64,000 bases of DNA from Streptomyces tendae (lineage in GTDB: Bacteria > Actinomycetota > Actinomycetes > Streptomycetales > Streptomycetaceae). The position numbers and the translations under genes were made by a program. The stretch is taken from contig NZ_CP043959.1 of NCBI RefSeq assembly GCF_008632955.1, positions 310,001 to 374,000 of the forward strand, in the 5' to 3' direction. Shown one piece after another: positions 57,300 through 64,000 of this stretch (position 1 is the first letter of the stretch; each line of letters begins with the position of its first letter). The notes under the pieces were generated by a model. The model was not told the DNA's origin. It ran no database searches and saw only the letters and a list, made by a program, of their open reading frames with translations.

Positions 57300-58760
57300 A
57301 TGTCGTCGTACTTCACCGACCTGGCTCAGCAGTACATCGACGGTGAGTGGCGCCCGGGCACCGGCTCCTGGGACATCATCGACTTCAACCCGTACGACGA
57401 CGAGAAGCTCGCGTCGATCACCATCGCCACGGTCGACGAGGTCGACCAGGCGTACCGGTCGGCCGCCCGCGCGCAGAAGGAGTGGGCGGCCACCAACCCC
57501 TACGCCCGCCGCGCGGTGTTCGAGAAGGCGCTCCGGCTGGTCGAGGAGCGCGAGGAGGAGATAGCCGAGGCGATCGTCGCCGAGCTGGGCGGCACCCGCC
57601 TCAAGGCGGCCTTCGAGCTGCACCTCGCCAAGGAGTTCCTGCGCGAGTCGGTGCACCTGGCGCTGGCCCCCGAGGGCCGGATCATCCCCTCGCCGGTGGA
57701 CGGCAAGGAGAACCGCGTCTACCGGGTGCCGGTCGGCGTGGTCGGCGTGATCAGCCCGTTCAACTTCCCCTTCCTGCTGTCGCTGAAGTCCGTCGCCCCC
57801 GCGCTCGCGCTGGGCAACGGCGTGGTGCTCAAGCCGCACCAGAACACGCCGATCGTCGGCGGCTCCCTGATCGGGAAGATCTTCGAGGACGCGGGGCTGC
57901 CCGCCGGTCTGCTCAACGTCGTGATCACCGACATCGCGGAGATCGGTGACGCCTTCCTGGAGCACCCGGTCCCGAAGGTCATCTCCTTCACCGGCTCCGA
58001 CCAGGTCGGCCGGCACGTGGCGACCGTGTGCGCCTCCCTCTTCAAGCGCGCGGTGCTGGAGCTGGGCGGCAACAGCGCGCTGGTCGTCCTCGACGACGCC
58101 GACGTGGACTACGCGGTCGACGCGGCCGTGTTCAGCCGGTACGTGCACCAGGGCCAGGTCTGCATGGCCGCCAACCGCGTCCTGGTCGACCGCGCGGTGG
58201 CCGACGAGTTCACCGAGAAGTTCGTGGCCAAGGTCCGCTCCCTCAAGGCCGGCGACCCGCGCGACCCGGACACCGTCATCGGCCCGGTGATCAACTCCCG
58301 CCAGGCGGACGCCCTCATGGGTGTCGTCGAGCAGGCCCTCGCCGAGGGCGGCACCGCCCTGGTGCACGGCGCCCGCCGCGAGAACCTGGTCGAGCCGTCC
58401 GTCGTCACCGGCCTGCCCGCGGACTCCGCCCTGCTGCGCCAGGAGGTGTTCGGCCCCGTCGCCTTCCTCGTCCCGTTCGAGGGCGAGGAGGAGGCCGTAC
58501 GCATCGTGAACGACACCCCGTACGGGCTCAGCGGTGCCGTGCACACCGGGGACGTCGAGCGGGGCGTGCGCTTCGCCAAGCAGATCGACTCCGGGATGTT
58601 CCACGTTAACGACGGCACCGTGCACGACGAGCCGATCGTGCCGTTCGGCGGCGAGAAGCACTCCGGCGTCGGCCGGCTGAACGGCGACACCATGCTGGAC
58701 GCCTTCACCACCACGAAGTGGATCTCGGTGCAGCACGGCCGCAGCGGCTTCCCGTTCTGA
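57300..58760 (+). CDS. NAD(P)-dependent aldehyde dehydrogenase
   Basis: This 486-residue enzyme of the aldehyde dehydrogenase superfamily resembles benzaldehyde or vanillin dehydrogenases. It shows GVISPFNFPFLLSLKSVAPA, the catalytic Glu254 in LELGGNSALVV, the nucleophile Cys288 in HQGQVCMAANR, and EVFGPVAFLVPF near the C-terminus. It oxidises an aldehyde to the acid in the cytoplasm; the substrate class is inferred only. A strong terminator follows. Confidence 0.92.
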   Translation: MSSYFTDLAQQYIDGEWRPGTGSWDIIDFNPYDDEKLASITIATVDEVDQAYRSAARAQKEWAATNPYARRAVFEKALRLVEEREEEIAEAIVAELGGTRLKAAFELHLAKEFLRESVHLALAPEGRIIPSPVDGKENRVYRVPVGVVGVISPFNFPFLLSLKSVAPALALGNGVVLKPHQNTPIVGGSLIGKIFEDAGLPAGLLNVVITDIAEIGDAFLEHPVPKVISFTGSDQVGRHVATVCASLFKRAVLELGGNSALVVLDDADVDYAVDAAVFSRYVHQGQVCMAANRVLVDRAVADEFTEKFVAKVRSLKAGDPRDPDTVIGPVINSRQADALMGVVEQALAEGGTALVHGARRENLVEPSVVTGLPADSALLRQEVFGPVAFLVPFEGEEEAVRIVNDTPYGLSGAVHTGDVERGVRFAKQIDSGMFHVNDGTVHDEPIVPFGGEKHSGVGRLNGDTMLDAFTTTKWISVQHGRSGFPF

Positions 58761-58798
58761 GCCGCACCCCGGGCCCCGTACGTACCGCGCGCCTCGCA

Positions 58799-58829
58799 GG
58801 CCCGCTTCCGGCCCGGCCGGAAGCGGGCC
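58799..58829 (+). terminator. Terminator after the aldehyde dehydrogenase gene
   Basis: GGCCCGCTTCCGG (58799-58811) pairs perfectly with CCGGAAGCGGGCC (58817-58829): a 13-bp stem, 5-base loop. It isolates the downstream PadR gene. Confidence 0.88.
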
Positions 58830-58842
58830 TACGCTGGTCCGC

Positions 58843-59484
58843 ATGTCAGTGATCCGTCTTCTCGTGCTCGGCGCGGTGCGCCAGCACGGGCGGGCCCACG
58901 GCTACCAGGTGCGCAACGACCTGGAGTACTGGGGCGCGCACGAGTGGTCCAACGCCAAGCCCGGGTCGATCTACCACGCGCTGAAGCAGATGGCCAAGCA
59001 GGGACTGCTGCGTGCGCACGAGACCGCCCCCTCCACGGCGGGCGGCCCGCCGCGCACGGAGTACGAGGTCACCGAGCAGGGCGCCGAGGAGTACTTCCGG
59101 CTGCTGCGGGAGGCGCTGACCTCCTACGACCAGAAGCCGGACGTGCTCTCGGCCGGGCTCGGCCTGATGGTCGACCTGGAGCGGGCGGAGGCCCTGGCCC
59201 TGCTGGAGCAGCGGCTGGCGTCGATCGGGGAGTGGCGCAAGGCCGTCACGGAGTACTACACGCCCGAGGGCGGCCCGGGCCGGCTCGGCCACATCGGCGA
59301 GATCATGGACTTCTGGGTGCACTCGGCGGACACCGGTGCCGCCTGGACCCGCGGCCTCGTCGAACGCATCCGGGGCGGCGCCTACACCTTCGCCGGCGAG
59401 GGCGAGCCGTTCGTCGGCGTGCTCGCCGAGGGCGAGGAGAACCCGTACGGGACGGGACAGCGGCATCCGGGGGATGTCGAGTAA
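58843..59484 (+). CDS. PadR-family repressor
   Basis: This 213-residue regulator has the PadR winged helix (IRLLVLGAVRQHGRAHGYQV, GSIYHALKQMAKQGLL, TEYEVTEQGAEEYFRLL) and a helical C-terminal dimer domain of the Vir_act_alpha_C type. It sits directly before an ABC exporter operon; two TCAAGTTTGA motifs lie at its stop and before the exporter start. PadR proteins usually repress such exporters until a drug or signal binds. Confidence 0.9.
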   Translation: MSVIRLLVLGAVRQHGRAHGYQVRNDLEYWGAHEWSNAKPGSIYHALKQMAKQGLLRAHETAPSTAGGPPRTEYEVTEQGAEEYFRLLREALTSYDQKPDVLSAGLGLMVDLERAEALALLEQRLASIGEWRKAVTEYYTPEGGPGRLGHIGEIMDFWVHSADTGAAWTRGLVERIRGGAYTFAGEGEPFVGVLAEGEENPYGTGQRHPGDVE

Positions 59485-59542
59485 TCAAGTTTGACGAGTG
59501 GGTGGGCCGGGCATTACGGTCGAGGCGCTAGTCAAGTTTGAC
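59484..59542. promoter_or_regulatory. PadR operator pair and promoter of the ABC exporter
   Basis: TCAAGTTTGA occurs at 59485-59494 and 59532-59541, 47 bp apart; each is an imperfect palindrome (TCAA, 2 bp, TTGA). The first contains the start of a -35 box TTGACG (59491-59496), 17 bp before a weak -10 (59514-59519). The second covers the likely transcript start. This fits repression by the adjacent PadR protein. Confidence 0.7.
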
Positions 59543-59558
59543 TAATAAGGGGGCTTCA

Positions 59559-60530
59559 GTGTCCGACGCGGCGATCACCGTCGAGGAAGCACGCAAGACG
59601 TACCGGGGGCCCAAGGGCACCGGCACACCCGCACTGGACGGACTCGACCTCACCGTCGCCCGGGGCACGGTCCACGCGGTGCTCGGGCCGAACGGCGCGG
59701 GCAAGACCACCCTGGTGCGGGTCCTGTCCACCCTGCTGCGCCCCGACTCCGGCCGGGTCGTGGTCGCGGGGCACGACGTGGTGCGCGAGGCGTACGAGGT
59801 ACGGCTGCGGATCGGCCTGCTGGGCCAGCACGCGGCACTCGACGAGGAACTCGGCGGCCGGCAGAACCTCGAACTGTTCGGCCGCCTCCACCACCTGGGC
59901 GCACGGCGGGCCCGCGCCCGGGCCGGCGAACTGCTGGAGCGCTTCGAGCTCTCCGGCACCGGGGCCAAGGCGGTGCGGCAGTACAGCGGCGGCATGCGGC
60001 GCCGGCTGGACCTCGCCGCCTCCCTGATCACCGAACCGGAGGTGCTCTTCCTGGACGAACCGACCACCGGACTCGACCCGCGCGGGCGCGCGGAGGTGTG
60101 GAGCGCGGTCCGCTCCCTGGTGGGCGGCGGGACGACGGTCCTGCTCACCACCCAGTACCTGGAGGAGGCCGACCAACTGGCCGACCGGGTCTCGATGGTG
60201 GACTCCGGCCGGGTCGTCGCGGACGGCACGGCCGACGAGCTCAAGGCGGCCACCGGCGGCGACCGCATCGACGTCGTCCTGCGCGACGCCGGACAGCTGG
60301 ACGCGGCCGCCGCCCTGCTGCCCGTGGAGCGGGAGGCGGTCACCGTGGACACCGACCGGAGGCTGCTGAGCGCCCCCGTCACCGACCGCATGGCGGCCCT
60401 CGCCGCCGTGGTCCGCGCCCTGGAGGGCGCCGGTGTCGAGGCCGAGGACATCGCCCTGCGCAGACCGACCCTCGACGAGGTGTTCCTGCATCTGACCGGG
60501 CGCGACGAACGAGTGAAGGAGGCAGCGTGA
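59559..60530 (+). CDS. ABC exporter ATPase (daunorubicin-resistance DrrA type)
   Basis: This 323-residue ATPase has Walker [18 protein letters not shown]-loop [15 protein letters not shown], signature [16 protein letters not shown], and Walker [18 protein letters not shown]. The C-terminal extension of about 80 residues is of DrrA type ([16 protein letters not shown]). GTG 59559 has AAGGGGG upstream. The stop overlaps the permease start. It powers export of a lipophilic drug or lipid; substrate unknown. Confidence 0.92.
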   Translation: MSDAAITVEEARKTYRGPKGTGTPALDGLDLTVARGTVHAVLGPNGAGKTTLVRVLSTLLRPDSGRVVVAGHDVVREAYEVRLRIGLLGQHAALDEELGGRQNLELFGRLHHLGARRARARAGELLERFELSGTGAKAVRQYSGGMRRRLDLAASLITEPEVLFLDEPTTGLDPRGRAEVWSAVRSLVGGGTTVLLTTQYLEEADQLADRVSMVDSGRVVADGTADELKAATGGDRIDVVLRDAGQLDAAAALLPVEREAVTVDTDRRLLSAPVTDRMAALAAVVRALEGAGVEAEDIALRRPTLDEVFLHLTGRDERVKEAA

Positions 60531-61294
60531 GCAGCACGGCCTACGCACTGACCGACTCCTGGACCATGACCCGCAGGGAGCTGGCCCGCTGGGGCCGGCA
60601 GCCGGTCGCCGTGGTGGTGAACCTGGTCTTCCCGGTGATGCTGCTGCTGATGTTCGGCTACCTGGTCGGCGGCGGCCGGGGGGTGAGCGGCGACTACCTC
60701 GACTTCCTGGTGCCGGGCATGCTCGCGCTCACCATGGCCTTCGGGCTGGAGGGCACGATGATCGCAGTCACCCAGGACATGAACAAGGGGGTCCTCGACC
60801 GCTTCCGGTCCATGCCGATGGCGGACGGCGCGGTGCTGGTGGGCCGCTCCGCGGCCGACATGCTCCAGTCGGCGCTCGGTCTCGTGGTGCTGTTCGGCGT
60901 GGCCGCCGCGCTGGGCTGGCGCGCCCACGGCGGACCGGCCGCGTTCCTGGGCGCGGTGGGGCTGCTCCTGCTGTTCCGGTTCGCGATGCTGTGGATCGGC
61001 ATCCACCTGGCGCTGGTGGCGGGCAGGCCGGAGATGGTGCAGGCCGTGCAGATCCTGGTCTGGCCGGTCGGTTTCCTCTCCAACGCCTTCGCCACCCCCG
61101 GTTCCATGCCCGGCTGGCTGGCCACGGTCGTCGGATGGAACCCGCTGTCCCACACGGCCACGGCCGTACGGGACCTGTTCGGCGGGCCCGGCGGGGAACC
61201 GGGGCACGTGGGGGCGGCGATCGCCTGGCCGCTCGCCCTGCTCGCGGTCTTCTTCCCGCTGGCGGTCCGGCGGTTCGCGCGGCTCAGCCGCTGA
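60527..61294 (+). CDS. ABC-2 type permease of the exporter (DrrB-like)
   Basis: This 255-residue protein has six membrane helices ([20 protein letters not shown] first) and the ABC-2 signature ([20 protein letters not shown]). [14 protein letters not shown] at the N-terminus is typical of DrrB-type permeases. GTG 60527 has AAGGAGG upstream and overlaps the ATPase stop. Confidence 0.92.
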   Translation: MSSTAYALTDSWTMTRRELARWGRQPVAVVVNLVFPVMLLLMFGYLVGGGRGVSGDYLDFLVPGMLALTMAFGLEGTMIAVTQDMNKGVLDRFRSMPMADGAVLVGRSAADMLQSALGLVVLFGVAAALGWRAHGGPAAFLGAVGLLLLFRFAMLWIGIHLALVAGRPEMVQAVQILVWPVGFLSNAFATPGSMPGWLATVVGWNPLSHTATAVRDLFGGPGGEPGHVGAAIAWPLALLAVFFPLAVRRFARLSR

Positions 61295-61301
61295 AACACG
61301 T

Positions 61302-61331
61302 GTCCGGCTCCCATGCGCGCGGGAGCCGGAC
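61302..61331. terminator. Bidirectional terminator between ABC permease and gad
   Basis: GTCCGGCTCCC (61302-61312) pairs perfectly with GGGAGCCGGAC (61321-61331), 8-base loop, between two converging genes. Confidence 0.88.
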
Positions 61332-61336
61332 CACGG

Positions 61337-62746
61337 TCAGTGGTGGAATCCCGTCGCCGCGTTCCGGTCCCGGGTGAGCGGGTGCGGCTGGCGGCGCAGG
61401 TCCGGCAGCAGCCGGGTCAGGTCCTCGGCGAACAGGTCGGCGAGGTCCTCGGAGAAGCCGTTGCGGCACACCACCCGCAGCACCGCCAGGTCCTCACGGT
61501 TCGCCGGGAAGGTGTACGCGGGCACCAGCCAGCCGGTCTCCCGCAGCCGCCGGGCCACGTCGAAGACGTCGTACGCCGTCACGTCCGGCGCGGTGGTGAA
61601 GGCGAACACCGGCAACTCGTCGCCCCGGGTGAGCAGCCGGAAGTCGCCGAGCGCCTCGATGCGCGCGGACAGCCCCGTGGCCACGTCCCGGGCGGCCTGC
61701 TGCACCGCCCGGTAGCCCTCGCGGCCCAGGCGCAGGAAGGAGTAGTACTGCGCCACGACCTGGGCGCCCGGGCGGGAGAAGTTCAGCGCGAAGGTGGGCA
61801 GGTCGCCGCCCAGGTAGTTCACCCGGAAGACCAGTTCCTCGGGCAGCGCCGTCACGTCCCGCCACAGCACCCAGCCCACACCCGGGTACACCAGCCCGTA
61901 CTTGTGCCCGGAGGTGTTGACGGACGCCACCCGCGGCAGGCGGAAGTCCCACACCAGGTCCTCGTCGAGGAACGGCGCGATCATCGCCCCGGACGCCCCG
62001 TCGACGTGCACGGGGACGTCCAGGCCGGTGCGTTCCTGGAGGTCGTCCAGCGCCGCGCACAGCTCGGCGATCGGCTCGTAGGACCCGTCGAAGGTGGAGC
62101 CCAGGATGCCGACGACGCCGATGGTGTTCTCGTCGCACAGCTCGGCGGCCGCCGCCGGGTCGAGGTGGAACCGGTCGCCCTCCATGGGCACCTGACGGGG
62201 CTCCACCTCCCAGAAGGTGCAGAACTTGTCCCAGCAGACCTGCACGTTCACGCCCATCACGAGGTTGGGGCGGGCCTCGCGCGAGGGGTACCGGCCGGCG
62301 TTGCGCAGCGACCAGCGCCGCTTGAGCGCCAGACCGGCCAGCATGCAGGCCTCGCTGGAGCCGGTGGTCGAACAGCCCACGGCCTTGTCGGGGTCGGGGG
62401 CGTGCCACAGGTCGGCGAGCATCGACACGCAGCGCCGCTCCAGCTCGGCGGTGCGCGGGTACTCGTCCTTGTCGATCATGTTCTTGTCCCGGCACTCCGC
62501 CATCAGCAGCCCGGCCTCGGGCTCCATCCAGGTGGTGACGAAGGTGGCCAGGTTCAGCCGCGCGTTGCCGTCCAGCATCAGCTCGTCGTGCACCAGCTGA
62601 TACGCCGTCGACGGCGCCATCGGGTCGTCCGGGAGGCGGTGCTTGGGCGGCGCCTCGGTCATACCCCCGACCGGGTTCGCCGGTCCGAGGAACGGGTTGA
62701 CGGACAGCGGGCGCTCGCCGGCCGTCCGGCCTTGGTGCAGCGGCAT
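61337..62746 (-). CDS. gadB: Glutamate decarboxylase
   Basis: This 469-residue PLP enzyme has the family motifs CSTTGSSEACMLAGLALKRR, VHVDGASGAMIAPFLD, and the PLP-lysine site NTSGHKYGLVYPGVGW. NYLGGDLPTFALNFSR follows. It turns glutamate into GABA and CO2, using a proton. GGAGG precedes the ATG at 62746. Next upstream on the same strand is a ClC-type channel gene, so an acid-tolerance role is plausible; no GadC antiporter is visible. Confidence 0.95.
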   Translation of the reverse strand: MPLHQGRTAGERPLSVNPFLGPANPVGGMTEAPPKHRLPDDPMAPSTAYQLVHDELMLDGNARLNLATFVTTWMEPEAGLLMAECRDKNMIDKDEYPRTAELERRCVSMLADLWHAPDPDKAVGCSTTGSSEACMLAGLALKRRWSLRNAGRYPSREARPNLVMGVNVQVCWDKFCTFWEVEPRQVPMEGDRFHLDPAAAAELCDENTIGVVGILGSTFDGSYEPIAELCAALDDLQERTGLDVPVHVDGASGAMIAPFLDEDLVWDFRLPRVASVNTSGHKYGLVYPGVGWVLWRDVTALPEELVFRVNYLGGDLPTFALNFSRPGAQVVAQYYSFLRLGREGYRAVQQAARDVATGLSARIEALGDFRLLTRGDELPVFAFTTAPDVTAYDVFDVARRLRETGWLVPAYTFPANREDLAVLRVVCRNGFSEDLADLFAEDLTRLLPDLRRQPHPLTRDRNAATGFHH

Positions 62747-62807
62747 GGGTCCTCCGTACGGTGTCGGACGGCCCGGGCGCGGGCCGTTCGGAGAGGGAAG
62801 CGGACGG

Positions 62808-64000
62808 TCACCGGACCGCCGTCCCGTCCGCCCGCAACTGCATGTGCGGGCGGCCCGTGACGAGCAGCCAGGCGGGAAGGGTGGCCAGGCAGAGGAGGGT
62901 GAGGATGCCGGTGTCGGCGACCAGCACGGCCGCGACGAACAGGCTGACCCAGCCCTGTCGGGTGACGGCCAGCAGCAGGCCCAGGACGCCCGCCGACACG
63001 CCGACCGCCGGGTGCACCGCGGGCACCAGCGCGTGGGCGCACAGGCCGAGCGCGGTTCCCACGAACACCGCGGGGAAGATCCGGCCGCCGCGGAAACCGC
63101 TGCAGGTGGCGACGAGCAGCGCGGCCAGCTTCACCACCGTCATCGTGGCGAACTCGCCCGCCGACCAGCCGTCCGGGTCGCGGGCCAGCTCGGCGATCTC
63201 GTCGAGCCCCTTGAACAGCGTCAGATGTCCGCCGAGCGCCGCGAGGCCGCCCAGGACGGCGCCGCCGGCCGGGAGCATCAGCATCGGGTGGCGCAGCCGC
63301 CCGAACGCCCGGTGGACGAAGGGAAAGGCGTACACGGCGCACATGCCGAGCAGCGCGCCCGCCGGGGCGACCACGAGGGACGCCAGCAGGTCGCTCCAGC
63401 CCGGTCGCCCGAACGGCGGCAGATGCAGGTCGAAGCTCGGCTCGGACACCAGCGTGGTGGTGAGGGCCCCGGCCCCGGCGGCGGCCAGCGGGGCGAAGAG
63501 GCTGTCCCACAGCTGCCCCTTCACGCGCTGCCCGGCCAGCGCCTCGGAGATCACCAGCGCGGCGGCGACCGGTGTGCCGAACAGCGCGCCGATGGTCCCC
63601 GCCTCCGCCAGGGCCACCCACCCGCGCTGCGGCGCCCGGGGGAAGGCCCGGGTGCCGAGCCAGAGGGCCAGCGCGACGTTCACCGCGATGATCGGGTTCT
63701 CCGGACCCAGGCTGGGGCCGCCGGCCAGGACGAACGCGGTCGCCAGCAGCAGCCCGGGCAGCACCGCGGGCGGCAGCACCGGCGCCTCCAGCCCGGTGGT
63801 CGCCGGGTCGGGGCCCGCGTGGCCGGGCACCTTCCAGACCACCAGCCCGACCGCCACCCCCGTGGCGACGAGCACCGTGAACATCCACAGCACGGAGTAC
63901 CGGCCGACGCCGACCGCGTCCGGCAGGGTCTGCCACAACACGTCCTGCAGCTCCTCGGCCGCCGCGCTCACCCCGAGCAGGACCAGGCTCGTCACCACGC
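62808..64000 (-). CDS. ClC-family chloride channel/antiporter (5' end outside window)
   Basis: At least 396 residues are in view, with about ten membrane helices. The selectivity motifs are recognisable: AGGPSLGPENPIIAVN in the place of GxEGP with the gating Glu kept, and CSGFRGGRIFPAVFVG in the place of GxFxP. The N-terminus continues beyond 64000, so the true start is unknown. It is 61 bp upstream of gadB on the same strand. In E. coli, ClC proteins act as electrical shunts for amino-acid-decarboxylase acid resistance; the pairing suggests the same here. Confidence 0.85.
   Translation of the reverse strand, partial: VVTSLVLLGVSAAAEELQDVLWQTLPDAVGVGRYSVLWMFTVLVATGVAVGLVVWKVPGHAGPDPATTGLEAPVLPPAVLPGLLLATAFVLAGGPSLGPENPIIAVNVALALWLGTRAFPRAPQRGWVALAEAGTIGALFGTPVAAALVISEALAGQRVKGQLWDSLFAPLAAAGAGALTTTLVSEPSFDLHLPPFGRPGWSDLLASLVVAPAGALLGMCAVYAFPFVHRAFGRLRHPMLMLPAGGAVLGGLAALGGHLTLFKGLDEIAELARDPDGWSAGEFATMTVVKLAALLVATCSGFRGGRIFPAVFVGTALGLCAHALVPAVHPAVGVSAGVLGLLLAVTRQGWVSLFVAAVLVADTGILTLLCLATLPAWLLVTGRPHMQLRADGTAVR

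Overview
The window is a chromosomal segment of a Streptomyces-type actinomycete. Coding DNA is very GC-rich, GTG and TTG starts are common, and core genes keep the order known from the Streptomyces coelicolor bldG-topA neighbourhood (bldG, its anti-sigma partner, hppA, a SAM methyltransferase, topA, a thymidylate kinase fusion, holB). Gene names rest on recognition of protein families by eye; no database search was run.

Left arm (1-26.2 kb), ordinary chromosome: a HAD phosphatase; a seven-gene tad-type pilus/secretion operon (ssd, tadA, tadB, tadC, a pilin-like peptide, two TadE-like pseudopilins); an MrfA/YprA-type helicase whose 3' end overlaps that operon; bldG and its anti-sigma partner; hppA; a small lipoprotein; a methyltransferase; topA; an MFS-thymidylate kinase-coiled-coil fusion; holB; and an exported S33 peptidase. 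Two tandem-repeat tracts lie between genes.

Mobile element (26,286-44,651): an actinomycete integrative and conjugative element (AICE) is inserted in the 3' half of a tRNA-Thr(CGT) gene. Perfect 44-bp direct repeats bound it. Its core is an integrase, excisionase, iteron array, DUF3631 helicase-like protein, small protein, primase-polymerase and C5 DNA methyltransferase, then a TraB/FtsK translocase with Spd-like and small transfer genes. All core genes lie on the minus strand and many overlap by 4 bp. The last 7.5 kb (about 37-44.5 kb) is cargo with a strong defence flavour: an HTH protein with a PP2C-like phosphatase; an operon of a DUF4365-like PD-(D/E)XK protein and a protein ending in a sliding-clamp motif; a two-transmembrane protein of TRADD-N-associated type; and an AspBHI-like modification-dependent endonuclease overlapping an HNH gene. 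A degenerate copy of the right-end junction at 41,814 sets the AspBHI-HNH pair apart as a separately acquired module.

Right arm (44.7-64 kb), chromosome again: two SARP/AfsR-type NB-ARC regulators with a small neighbour, a Pol I-like polymerase, an autoregulated-looking Clp-N/HTH protein, a DUF2786 protein, a lipoprotein, a DUF397/ATPase/XRE regulatory set, an aldehyde dehydrogenase, a PadR-controlled ABC exporter, glutamate decarboxylase, and a ClC-type channel cut by the window end.

The best candidate for an undescribed system is the 38.8-40.6 kb operon (DUF4365-like nuclease plus clamp-motif partner). The HTH-PP2C pair beside it is the second candidate.
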